This document shows, piece after piece, positions 16,398 to 24,255 of a stretch of 64,000 nt of DNA. A program made the position numbers and the translations under genes. How positions within the stretch are numbered: the first letter of the stretch is position 1; every line of letters starts with the position of its first letter. The stretch covers positions 2,170,001 to 2,234,000 of the forward strand of contig NZ_CP021780.1 of NCBI RefSeq assembly GCF_002192415.1. Direction: 5' to 3'. This DNA is from Paenibacillus donghaensis (lineage in GTDB: Bacteria > Bacillota > Bacilli > Paenibacillales > Paenibacillaceae). The notes under the pieces are model-generated. The model ran no database searches. It saw only the letters and a list, made by a program, of their open reading frames with translations, and was not told the DNA's origin.

Positions 16398-17810
16398 ATG
16401 GCTAAACAACAAATCGGCGTCATTGGCTTAGCGGTAATGGGCAAGAATTTGGCTCTGAATATCGAGAGCAGAGGTTTCACCGTATCAGTATTCAACCGTT
16501 CTCCTGAGAAGACACATGATCTTCTGAACGAAGCGAAAGGCAAGAACCTGACGGGTGCTTTTACCATTGAGGAATTTGTTGAATCATTGGAAACACCGCG
16601 CAGAATTCTGATCATGGTGCAGGCGGGTAAAGCAACGGACGCTACCATTGAGCAGCTGCTGCCGTTCCTGGACCAGGGCGATATTATCATCGACGGCGGC
16701 AACGCTTATTTCCCTGACACGGTGCGCCGCAGCAAAGAGCTGGAGGAAAAAGGCTTCCGCTTCATCGGAGCCGGTGTCTCCGGGGGCGAAGAGGGTGCTC
16801 TTAAAGGGCCTTCCATCATGCCAGGTGGCCAGGAAAGCGCGTATAAGCTCGTAGAACCTATTCTTACGGCAATTTCGGCCAAAGTGGACGGAGAGCCTTG
16901 CTGTACATATATTGGGCCTGGCGGTGCGGGACATTACGTCAAAATGGTGCATAACGGCATTGAGTATGGCGATATGCAGCTGATCTGTGAAGCCTACCAA
17001 CTGCTTAAGGATGTGCTTGGCCTGGGTGCCAAGGAACTGCATGAAATTTTTGCAGAGTGGAATAAAGGCGAACTCGACAGCTACCTGATCGAGATTACCA
17101 AAGACATCTTCGCGCAGTATGACGAAGAAACCGGCAAACCGATGGTGGATGTGATTCTTGACTCCGCCGGACAGAAGGGTACCGGCAAGTGGACAAGCCA
17201 AAGCTCGCTGGATCTCGGCGTGCCATTGTCCATGATTACCGAATCCGTATTCTCCCGCTTCCTGTCTGCCATGAAGGATGAGCGTGTAGAAGCCAGCAAA
17301 GTGCTGAACGGACCGGAAGCCGCTCCATTCACCGGGGACAAGGCTGAATTCATCGAGAACGTGCGCAAGGCACTGTTCACGAGCAAGATCGTTTCCTACG
17401 CCCAGGGCTTCGCCCAGTTGCGCGTAGCTTCCGACGAATACGGCTGGAACCTGAAATATGGCGAATTGGCCAAAATCTGGCGCGGCGGCTGCATTATCCG
17501 CTCCCGTTTCCTGCAGAACATCACAGATGCTTATGAGAATAACGCTGATCTGAAGAACCTGCTGCTTGATCCGTTCTTCAAGGATGTCATGGATTCCTAC
17601 CAGACTGCATGGCGCAAGGTCATCGCTTCGGCGGTAACACTTGGTGTGCCGGTTCCAGGGTTCTCCAGCGCACTCGCTTATTATGACAGCTACCGCACAG
17701 AACGCCTTCCGGCGAACCTGCTGCAGGCGCAGCGCGATTACTTCGGTGCCCACACGTTCAAGCGTGTTGACAAAGAAGGCGTGTTCCACCACAACTGGCT
17801 GGCAGAGTAA
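16398..17810 (+). CDS. gnd: 6-phosphogluconate dehydrogenase, decarboxylating
   Basis: 470 residues. It oxidises 6-phosphogluconate to ribulose-5-phosphate with CO2 release in the oxidative pentose phosphate pathway. The Rossmann motif [15 protein letters not shown] and the NRS at residues 33-35 point to NADP preference. Substrate motifs [11 protein letters not shown] and [22 protein letters not shown] (catalytic Lys) are intact, as is the C-terminal YDSYR...RDYFGAHTF. The start at 16398 gives the usual [17 protein letters not shown] lies 4 nt upstream. An upstream in-frame ATG at 16386 is less likely. A terminator follows. Confidence 0.97.
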   Translation: MAKQQIGVIGLAVMGKNLALNIESRGFTVSVFNRSPEKTHDLLNEAKGKNLTGAFTIEEFVESLETPRRILIMVQAGKATDATIEQLLPFLDQGDIIIDGGNAYFPDTVRRSKELEEKGFRFIGAGVSGGEEGALKGPSIMPGGQESAYKLVEPILTAISAKVDGEPCCTYIGPGGAGHYVKMVHNGIEYGDMQLICEAYQLLKDVLGLGAKELHEIFAEWNKGELDSYLIEITKDIFAQYDEETGKPMVDVILDSAGQKGTGKWTSQSSLDLGVPLSMITESVFSRFLSAMKDERVEASKVLNGPEAAPFTGDKAEFIENVRKALFTSKIVSYAQGFAQLRVASDEYGWNLKYGELAKIWRGGCIIRSRFLQNITDAYENNADLKNLLLDPFFKDVMDSYQTAWRKVIASAVTLGVPVPGFSSALAYYDSYRTERLPANLLQAQRDYFGAHTFKRVDKEGVFHHNWLAE

Positions 17811-17836
17811 GACATACGATTCATTTCATAACTTGC

Positions 17837-17884
17837 AAGCCCGGAAGATTTCGCCAGAAATGGCGGGCCCTCCGGGCTTTTTGC
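17837..17884 (+). terminator. Terminator of gnd
   Basis: Outer stem AAGCCCGGA / TCCGGGCTT containing a nested CGCCA-GAAA-TGGCG hairpin, followed by TTTTTG. Confidence 0.9.
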
Positions 17885-17980
17885 TGTGGCTGTGCCTGGG
17901 CGGGGCGTGCAAGAAGCGGATTGTCTAATCTTTTGACCCTGTGTTATGATATGACAAATGTCGCGGCCAGGAGGGTAGTC

Positions 17981-18547
17981 ATGACTGGGAAGAAGGAAGC
18001 AGAGAAACCGGCAGAATGCCGTGAGCACAGCAGTAATATCGTTCTGGTAGGCATGATGGCGACCGGTAAGTCGACTGTGGCTGTGCTGCTTGCCGAGGAG
18101 CTGGGCTATGAGCTGGTGGATGTGGATCAGGTGATCGTCCGGAAGGAAGGCCGGAGCATCGCGGAGATCTTCGCACAGAGCGGCGAAGCCTATTTCCGGA
18201 AGGTTGAGTCGCAGTGTCTTGCGGAGGTGCTGCAAGCCGACAAGCAGATTATATCGACCGGCGGCGGAGCGGTGCTGGCACCGGCCAATACCCGTCTCAT
18301 GCTGGAGCAGGGAGTGGTCATTGCGCTTACGGCAACTGCTGAGGAGATTATTGCCCGGGTCAGCGGGGATCAGAACCGGCCGCTGCTCGCCGGCAATGCG
18401 GAAGAACGGGTCCGGGGCATCATGGAAGAGCGCCGGGAGGCCTATCGCTTCGCGCATTGCACAGTGGACACCACAGGCCTGAATACGGCTGAGGTGCTGC
18501 AGCATATTTTGGATCATATGGGTAGTTATACTTCAATTCATCCATAA
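17981..18547 (+). CDS. aroK: Shikimate kinase
   Basis: 188 residues. It phosphorylates shikimate at O3 in the aromatic amino-acid pathway, directly before the step of AroA, which is encoded 0.5 kb downstream. The Walker A is GMMATGKST (24-32), DVDQ is the metal/shikimate motif, FRKVESQCL holds the shikimate-binding Arg/Glu, STGGGAV the Gly-rich loop, and NRPLL the lid. The start at 17981 has AGGAGGG 5 nt upstream; a longer in-frame start at 17921 has no site. The first 18 residues are a charged extension. Confidence 0.93.
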   Translation: MTGKKEAEKPAECREHSSNIVLVGMMATGKSTVAVLLAEELGYELVDVDQVIVRKEGRSIAEIFAQSGEAYFRKVESQCLAEVLQADKQIISTGGGAVLAPANTRLMLEQGVVIALTATAEEIIARVSGDQNRPLLAGNAEERVRGIMEERREAYRFAHCTVDTTGLNTAEVLQHILDHMGSYTSIHP

Positions 18548-18653
18548 ACCTTGAGGTTCTGGAAGAGCGGGTTGCCGCTAAGCAGGGACAGTCAGCCCCT
18601 TGTCTTTGGTGCATTGCCGCGTCTTAGCTTCTAAGCGTGTGGAACTGCAGGCA

Positions 18654-18965
18654 TTAGTCCTCCTGCGTTTCGTTCCATTCGATCATGCCGCCGCTCAGGT
18701 TGGCGACGTTATAGCCGGACTGAACCAGGTATTCACAGACCCGCTGGCTGCGTGCGCCGGAGCGGCAGATGAATATAATCTCTGCGTCTGCAGGAATCTC
18801 ATCCTGGCGCGCAGTAATTTCGCCCATGGGGATATGCAGCGCATCCGGGATCATGCCCGCGGCTACTTCTTCATCCTCGCGGACGTCGATGAGCACCAGG
18901 TCACTGCCTGTTTCCAGTCGCTGCCGCAGTTCCTGCGGTGTAATTTGGGGAATATTATTGTTCAT
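18654..18965 (-). CDS. Rhodanese-like single-domain protein
   Basis: 103 residues. A single rhodanese domain of the GlpE/YqhL type, expected to carry sulfane sulfur on its cysteine. The active loop CRSGARS (Cys67) and the LIDVRE entry motif (25-30) are intact, and the C-terminal GGMIEWNE matches the family. The start at 18965 follows AGAGGTTG; an upstream frame start at 18983 lacks a site. It is on the opposite strand between aroK and aroA, so it is not part of their operon. Physiological acceptor unknown. Confidence 0.9.
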   Translation of the reverse strand: MNNNIPQITPQELRQRLETGSDLVLIDVREDEEVAAGMIPDALHIPMGEITARQDEIPADAEIIFICRSGARSQRVCEYLVQSGYNVANLSGGMIEWNETQED

Positions 18966-19076
18966 GGAGCAACCTCTTTTCATCTGAAGAATGCCCTAAT
19001 GATAACACAAGAGCAGAATAGCCTGTCAAACCAGCTGTACATACAGACTACAATTATACTAAGGAGCGCTTAAATT

Positions 19077-20369
19077 ATGGATGTTATTGTTAGGCCAACG
19101 CCAACGCTGCAAGGTGAAATCGGAGCACTCTCTTCCAAGAATTACACCACCCGCTACCTGCTTGTTGCCGCCCTCTCCGAAGGGGTGAGCACGATCTATC
19201 ATCCCGCACACAGCGAGGACAGCGATGCGATCCGCCGCTGTATTGCCGACCTTGGAGCAGTGCTTACCGAAGACGAAGAGAAGATTGTTATTCAGGGCTT
19301 TGGACGCCATCCGCGTCATGTGAAGGAGCTGAATGTGGGCAACGCGGGAGCGGTGCTGCGTTTCCTGATGGCTGTGGCTGCACTTAGTCCTGAGGTGACC
19401 TTCGTGAACACCTATCCCGATTCGCTGGGCAAAAGGCCGCATGACGACCTTATAACAGCGCTGGGCCAGCTCGGTGTGGAGGTCGAGCATCGTGAAGGCA
19501 AGCTGCCAATCACCATTCGCGGCGGCTCGGCGGTAGGAGGCCGGATTACCGTCTCCGGTGCGGTCAGCTCGCAATATCTCAGCGCATTGCTGTTCCTGAC
19601 CCCGCTGCTTGCCGAGGACAGCGAGATTATCGTGCTGGACGATCTGAAGTCGAAGGTGGTTGTGGGGCAGACGCTGGAGGTGCTGGAGCAGGCCGGAATT
19701 GTAGTCCATGCTGCAGAGGATTACATGTCCTTCAAGGTGCCAGGCGGGCAGGCGTATGCCGCCAAGAATTATACGGTGCAGGGCGATTACCCCGGATCTG
19801 CAGCGGTGCTTGCCGCAGCGGCGGTAACGCAGTCGGATGTGAGCATTCACCGGCTGGCCGAGCACAGCAAGCAAGGGGAACGGGCGATAATCGATGTGCT
19901 GCGGATGATGGAAGTGCCGCTAACCCATGAGAACGGTACGGTGCATGTGCAGGGGAACGGGAAGCTGAAGGCGGTTGAATTCGACGGTGACAACGCAACG
20001 GATGCGGTGCTGGCGATGGTGGCGGCGGCGGTCTTCGCCGAAGGCACCTCACGGTTCTACAATGTGGAGAACCTGCGCTATAAAGAGTGCGACCGGATTA
20101 CGGATTATCTGGCCGAGCTGACACGGGCCGGAGCCAAGGTCGAGGAGCGGCGCGATGAGATTATTGTCCACGGCATGCCGGAAGGGGTTGAAGGCGGCGT
20201 GACGATCAATGCGCATTATGACCACCGGGTAATTATGGCGCTCACCGTAGTAGGCCTGCGTGCCCGCCAGCCGCTGCTGATCAAGGATGCGCATCATGTG
20301 GCGAAGTCCTATCCGCAATATTTCGATCACCTGCGTGCGCTTGGTGCCGATGTAGAGTGGGTACAATAA
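19077..20369 (+). CDS. aroA: 3-phosphoshikimate 1-carboxyvinyltransferase (EPSP synthase)
   Basis: 430 residues, full length. It condenses shikimate-3-phosphate with PEP in the cytoplasm. Recognisable segments are the N-terminal SSKNYTTRYLL (substrate Lys/Ser), NVGNAGAVLRFLMAVAAL, the SGAVSSQYLSALL loop, GDYPGSAAVLAAAAV, RYKECDRITDYLAEL and the C-terminal DHRVIMAL. The first domain motif NAGAVLRF differs from the NSGTTxR of class I enzymes, so it belongs to a divergent or class II-like group. The RBS is AAGGAG. Located 0.5 kb from aroK. Confidence 0.93.
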   Translation: MDVIVRPTPTLQGEIGALSSKNYTTRYLLVAALSEGVSTIYHPAHSEDSDAIRRCIADLGAVLTEDEEKIVIQGFGRHPRHVKELNVGNAGAVLRFLMAVAALSPEVTFVNTYPDSLGKRPHDDLITALGQLGVEVEHREGKLPITIRGGSAVGGRITVSGAVSSQYLSALLFLTPLLAEDSEIIVLDDLKSKVVVGQTLEVLEQAGIVVHAAEDYMSFKVPGGQAYAAKNYTVQGDYPGSAAVLAAAAVTQSDVSIHRLAEHSKQGERAIIDVLRMMEVPLTHENGTVHVQGNGKLKAVEFDGDNATDAVLAMVAAAVFAEGTSRFYNVENLRYKECDRITDYLAELTRAGAKVEERRDEIIVHGMPEGVEGGVTINAHYDHRVIMALTVVGLRARQPLLIKDAHHVAKSYPQYFDHLRALGADVEWVQ

Positions 20370-20414
20370 GGATAGGGAACCATTCAGAGCCTAATATGAA
20401 AAGGGGAATGAGAT

Positions 20415-20849
20415 ATGCATTTTGAGAACCCGCCCCGTGAACGGATCGGCGACCTGCTGGCTGCTGTGGGCAACATAGCTGTTGTTGGATTATCAGACAA
20501 AACCGACCGCACCTCCTATATGGTCGCCCGGGCGATGCAAATGCGCGGCTACCGGATCATCCCGGTCAACCCAACAGTTGACGGCGAAATCCTGGGCGAG
20601 AAATGCTACCATACGCTGGCAGAAATCCCGGAACCCGTGGATATCGTCAATGTGTTCCGCCGCAGTGAATTCTGCGCGGAGGTTGCGCAGGAGGCGGCCG
20701 ACATCGGCGCGAATGTGCTGTGGCTCCAGCAGGGCATCATCAGCCAGGAGGCGGCAGATATTGCCGCCCTGCACGGGATGACGGCCATTATGGACCGCTG
20801 CATCAAGGTAGAGGAAGCGATCACGATGCACGGGCGCAGCCGGGTGTAA
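20415..20849 (+). CDS. CoA-binding protein (YccU-like)
   Basis: 144 residues, a single CoA_binding_2 Rossmann domain. The nucleotide loop IAVVGLSDKTDRTSYMVARAMQMRG and the conserved PVDIVNVFRRSE and VLWLQQGIIS segments are present. The family has structural CoA/nucleotide binding but no established reaction. The RBS AAGGGGAATGAG lies upstream. It follows aroA by 45 nt in the same direction, probably cotranscribed. Confidence 0.87.
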   Translation: MHFENPPRERIGDLLAAVGNIAVVGLSDKTDRTSYMVARAMQMRGYRIIPVNPTVDGEILGEKCYHTLAEIPEPVDIVNVFRRSEFCAEVAQEAADIGANVLWLQQGIISQEAADIAALHGMTAIMDRCIKVEEAITMHGRSRV

Positions 20850-20860
20850 GGGAGCTGAAT

Positions 20861-20930
20861 GCTGCCTGTCGCTATGCTAAGCGCCGCTTGTTGCCATGCT
20901 AAGGGCCGCCTGTCGCCATGCTAATGCCTG
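20861..20930 (+). repeat. Degenerate tandem repeat, 3 units of ~23-25 bp
   Basis: Units of the form GCNGCNTGTYGCYATGCTAAG repeat three times directly after the CoA-binding gene. A related GAACCGTAGCTAAGCC-type tandem lies at 56681. No ORF; the remaining bases to 21045 show nothing else. Confidence 0.55.
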
Positions 20931-21047
20931 CACCTTGCCAAGCGCCTGCTGGGCTGAGCTAAACCGCTACCCTGCGTGAGTGATGGCCTAAGACTTTTCC
21001 CGCAGAGGGGCAGCCGGATCGTTGTAGAACTTTTAAGCTGGAACAGC

Positions 21048-21053
21048 TATAAT
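21048..21053 (+). promoter_or_regulatory. Perfect -10 element upstream of DUF559 gene
   Basis: TATAAT with a poor -35 (TAGAAC at 17 nt). Transcription would begin near 21060 and run straight into the hairpin at 21081-21120 before reaching the gene start at 21146. Confidence 0.5.
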
Positions 21054-21080
21054 TGTAAGTAGTTATATGTGACGAAGAAC

Positions 21081-21120
21081 GTCCTTTAATCCGCAGCTCT
21101 GCGGGTTGAAGGGCTTTTTT
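21081..21120 (+). terminator. Intrinsic terminator in front of the DUF559 gene
   Basis: A 16-bp stem (GTCCTTTAATCCGCAG against CTGCGGGTTGAAGGGC, with G-U pairs) and a 2-nt loop, followed by six T. It may end the aroA transcript, or attenuate a transcript from the TATAAT at 21048, since it lies only 25 nt before the next start codon. Confidence 0.85.
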
Positions 21121-21145
21121 GCGTTATAAGAATGGGGGGGGAGAA

Positions 21146-21838
21146 ATGATGGAGAATGGCAGCAATCAGGAGTTTGAGGAAGCTCACCGTTTGTGGATCA
21201 GCCAGCATGCTGAACAGAGAGAGGGTGAAGCTAAGGGAAGACTGCTCAGGGGGCATAACTATGCCGAGAAGCTTTTTGTGCAAAATGTGTGGTGGCCGCT
21301 ATTCGAATCGCTGGATCAGCTGCATCCAGAGGTTGAGATTTATGATTGGAACCGCAAATCACAGTTCCTGGATTTTGCCTATCTGCCGCAGAATGGGGCG
21401 CGTTTCGGGCTGGAGTGTGACGGCTTTCAGAGTCATATTAAGGATATGGACCGCGAGAAATTCAGCTACGCGCTCAACCGGGACAGCTACCTGACAGGAA
21501 TGGGCTGGCGGATGCTGCACTTCGCGTTTGACGATATTCAGAATCGTCCCGAGATCTGCCGGATGCTGCTGCAGCTTGCGTTGGCTCCATATCTGACGCG
21601 CAGCAGAACGGGCGGCCCTGTGCTTGCTTCAGCAGAAAAGGACGTGCTGCGTTATGCCTGGAGCCTGGGCCGTGCTGTTAGGCCGAAGGATGTGCAACTG
21701 CATTTTGAGCTGAACTTTCGGACGGCACAGAAGCTGCTGCAGTCGCTTAGCGGCAAAAATCTGCTCCAGCCAGTCGGCTCCGGCCAAAGAGTGAGATTTT
21801 ATGAGCCAAAAGCGATGCATCCCGATCAAATATGGTAA
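21146..21838 (+). CDS. DUF559/Vsr-like nuclease-fold protein with C-terminal winged helix
   Basis: About 230 residues. The central part fits the PD-(D/E)XK-like fold of DUF559/Vsr proteins: SQFLDFAYLPQNGARFGLECDGFQSHIKDMDREKFSYALNR supplies a catalytic-type Asp and a Glu-Cys-Asp strand, then GWRMLHFAFDDI is the usual final strand. The last 60 residues (LGRAVRPKDVQLHFELNFRTAQKLLQSLSGKNLLQP) resemble a winged helix. Nuclease activity is unproven; the ECD replaces the usual D/E-x-K, so it may be an inactive DNA-binding relative. The start is one of two tandem ATG codons after GGGGGGGAG. Monocistronic behind a terminator. Confidence 0.6.
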   Translation: MMENGSNQEFEEAHRLWISQHAEQREGEAKGRLLRGHNYAEKLFVQNVWWPLFESLDQLHPEVEIYDWNRKSQFLDFAYLPQNGARFGLECDGFQSHIKDMDREKFSYALNRDSYLTGMGWRMLHFAFDDIQNRPEICRMLLQLALAPYLTRSRTGGPVLASAEKDVLRYAWSLGRAVRPKDVQLHFELNFRTAQKLLQSLSGKNLLQPVGSGQRVRFYEPKAMHPDQIW

Positions 21839-21864
21839 GTGGATCACCCGGCGGGCGTTTCTAT

Positions 21865-22060
21865 GGAGAGTAACTGTATTTCATACATCTATTCTTAAAG
21901 TAATCAGCTGTTTTTTAGTTTTAGTTGTATTTGGTGCAGTTAAAATTGACCAAAGCGTATGAAAACGGCTAAATCAGGATTTTTAAGTGTATGAAATACA
22001 GTTATTCACTGATTTGAGAGAAAAGTGACTGTTTTAAGTGTACAAAATGCAGTTACCTTG
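21865..22060. repeat. AACTGTATT-type palindromic repeat cluster 1
   Basis: Non-coding. Contains TAACTGTATTTCATACA, GTATGAAATACAGTTA (its inverse) and AATGCAGTTA elements. A second cluster with the same words lies at 53015-53210. The units resemble the TTAGTTGC palindromes in layout but not in sequence. Confidence 0.65.
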
Positions 22061-22100
22061 GCGTGGGGGCAGGCAGGTGGTCAGAATTGGGGCTGGTGCG

Positions 22101-22190
22101 TACCAGGAGGAGCGATGGGAGTAGTTGGCGTGCGTGGTACCTGGAGGAGCGATGGGAGTAGTTGGCGTGCGTGGTACCTGGAGGTACCGG
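22101..22190 (+). repeat. 37-bp tandem repeat upstream of nagE
   Basis: Two nearly identical 37-bp units (22101-22137, 22138-22174) and a third partial one, each starting TACC-n-GGAGGAGCGATGGGAG. A second pair of related words (GCAGGTGGTTAGTGGT / GCAGGTGGTAAGTGGT) follows up to 22265. Non-coding and G-rich. Confidence 0.75.
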
Positions 22191-22310
22191 GGCAGTTGAA
22201 GGGCAGGTGGTTAGTGGTCAGAGAGCGAGCGCACCTGAACGTGCAGGTGGTAAGTGGTTGGAGAGCGGGATATAGCGCTTCCAGCTGTGGGCGAATCGGC
22301 ACAGAATCTT

Positions 22311-22339
22311 TTGACAAAAACTCGCCCAGCGCGTACCAT
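22311..22339 (+). promoter_or_regulatory. Sigma-A promoter of nagE-ptsI
   Basis: TTGACA, 17 nt, then TACCAT. The -35 is perfect and the -10 matches four of six. The leader would be about 25 nt, so no room remains for a long antiterminator structure. Confidence 0.6.
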
Positions 22340-22368
22340 CTATTATAGAAAGAAAGGAGAGGGTCAGC

Positions 22369-24255
22369 TTGAATTGGCTCGGATCATTGCAGCAACTGGG
22401 CAGAGCCATCATGCTTCCGACCATGGTGCTTCCGGCGGCAGCGATTCTGCTTAGTCTGGGCAGCTTGCCTTGGTCTGCATGGGGACTTTCTTCGGTAGCC
22501 GAAGTGGCCACACTGGCGGGAGAGGGAATATTCTTCTATATGCCATACCTGTTCGCAGTCGGCGTAGCGTGGGGGTTGTCCAATCAGGCAGGGCCTGCGG
22601 GACTGGCAGCGCTGGCAGGGATGTTCACCTATGACCGGATTCTCAGCGGTATGGGTGACGGAACCGTTCAGCCCGCTACACTGATCGGTATTATGCTTGG
22701 GATTGTTGCCGGTGTTGCGCATAACCGGTTTAAGAATATAAAGCTTCCGGAGGCGATCCAGTTTTTTGGAGGATCGCGTTTTGTTTTGCTGTTTATGGGG
22801 CTGTTTTCCGCCCTGTTCGCCTGGGTGATGCTGGGGGTTGCGCCTCTGCTGCAGAGCGGCTTGAACCGCTTGTTTGCAGGCATACTTGAAACCGGCGGTT
22901 TTGGCTTGTTTATATACGGGGTGCTGTACAGGGTGCTGACCGCCTTCGGACTGCATCACATCCTGAACAATGTGTTCTGGTTCCAGCTGGGCAGCTTTCC
23001 CACATCTGACGGCAGCGCTGTTGTACAGGGCGATTTGCCGCGTTTTTTTGCCGGAGACCCTACAGCGGGGATCTTCATGGCCGGGCTGTTTCCGATCATG
23101 ATGTTTGCGCTGCCGGCCATCGCGTTCGCCATCATTCAGGAAGCACGCGAGGATTTGAAGCCTAAGATCAGGAAGACTTTTTTTCGTGCCGCTTTGGTCT
23201 GTTTCTTGACCGGGGTGTCAGAGCAAATTGAGTTCGCGTTCCTGTTTGCTTCGCCGCCGCTATTTATCCTGCACACGGTGATGTCGGGTCTGGCGATGGT
23301 GCTGACTTATTACCTCGGCATCCATCACGGATTCTCCTATTCGGCCGGGGCGATTGATTTCTTCCTCAATCTGCATCTGTCGCAGCGGGCGTGGCTGCTG
23401 ATTCCGATCGGCATCGGCTACGGAATTGTCTACTACAATCTGTTCCGCTGGGCTATACGCCGTTTCCAGATTCCAACTCCGGGCCGCGAGGAGGGCTCCG
23501 ACCTGGGCGACTGGGCGGGCAATATTCCGTATCAGGCACCGCTTGTACTGGAAGCGCTTGGCGGCAAGGAGAATATCGTGCAGGTGCAGGCCTGCATCAC
23601 CCGTCTGAGACTCACAGTGCACAATGACCGGATGATCGATACCGGAGCGCTGAAGGGACTCGGCTCGGCCGGGATCATCAAGCTCGGAGGCGGCAATGTG
23701 CAGGTGGTCTTTGGCACGTACTCTGAGCTGATCCGGGAAGAGATCAACAAGCTGCTGCTGCGGGATCTGCCGCAGGTGCTGTTCAGTGCGCCGATGCAGG
23801 GCCGGATGCTGCCGATCGAGGAGGTGCCGGACCATATTTTTGCCGCTAAGCTGGTGGGAGACGGCGTCGCCTTTATGCCGGAGAAAGGAGAGTTGGTCTC
23901 TCCGGTCTTCGGCAAGGTTATGCATGTGTATCCCACGATGCATGCTGTCGGCATTGCCACGCCGGAAGGGCTGGAGGTGCTGATGCATATCGGCATTGAT
24001 ACCTCACAGCTGAAAGGGCCGTTTGATGCGGTGGTGAAAGAAGGCGACAGCGTAGAGCCGGGACAGCTGCTTGTGAGGTTTGATCTGGCCTACCTGAAGG
24101 AGCATGCTGCATCGCTGGCCACTCCGATGGTGATTACGAATCCGGACCGTGTGAAATCCTGGAGTTATGCTCCATTCAAAAATGTTAAAAAGGGGCAATC
24201 ATCAGTAATGTCCGTAGTATTGCATGAAAGCAGCATTGGAGGGATCGAAGCATGA
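22369..24255 (+). CDS. nagE: PTS permease EIICBA, N-acetylglucosamine type
   Basis: 628-residue fused sugar phosphotransferase. The IIC membrane channel (1-365) carries the GlcNAc-type segment HHILNNVFWFQLG and a DLPRFFAGDPTAG motif. IIB (about 390-465) has its phosphocysteine in QACITRLRL (Cys409). IIA (about 475-615) has His525 and the phospho-His540 in LMHIGIDT. The protein imports and phosphorylates its sugar at the membrane using phosphate from enzyme I via HPr. The IIC motifs favour GlcNAc over glucose. TTG start after AAAGGAGAGGG. Overlaps ptsI by 4 nt. Confidence 0.9.
   Translation: MNWLGSLQQLGRAIMLPTMVLPAAAILLSLGSLPWSAWGLSSVAEVATLAGEGIFFYMPYLFAVGVAWGLSNQAGPAGLAALAGMFTYDRILSGMGDGTVQPATLIGIMLGIVAGVAHNRFKNIKLPEAIQFFGGSRFVLLFMGLFSALFAWVMLGVAPLLQSGLNRLFAGILETGGFGLFIYGVLYRVLTAFGLHHILNNVFWFQLGSFPTSDGSAVVQGDLPRFFAGDPTAGIFMAGLFPIMMFALPAIAFAIIQEAREDLKPKIRKTFFRAALVCFLTGVSEQIEFAFLFASPPLFILHTVMSGLAMVLTYYLGIHHGFSYSAGAIDFFLNLHLSQRAWLLIPIGIGYGIVYYNLFRWAIRRFQIPTPGREEGSDLGDWAGNIPYQAPLVLEALGGKENIVQVQACITRLRLTVHNDRMIDTGALKGLGSAGIIKLGGGNVQVVFGTYSELIREEINKLLLRDLPQVLFSAPMQGRMLPIEEVPDHIFAAKLVGDGVAFMPEKGELVSPVFGKVMHVYPTMHAVGIATPEGLEVLMHIGIDTSQLKGPFDAVVKEGDSVEPGQLLVRFDLAYLKEHAASLATPMVITNPDRVKSWSYAPFKNVKKGQSSVMSVVLHESSIGGIEA

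Noticed and set aside
16584..17792. 402-codon open frame antisense to gnd
   Set aside because: It is the mirror of a well-supported gene, has no ribosome site and no recognisable domain.
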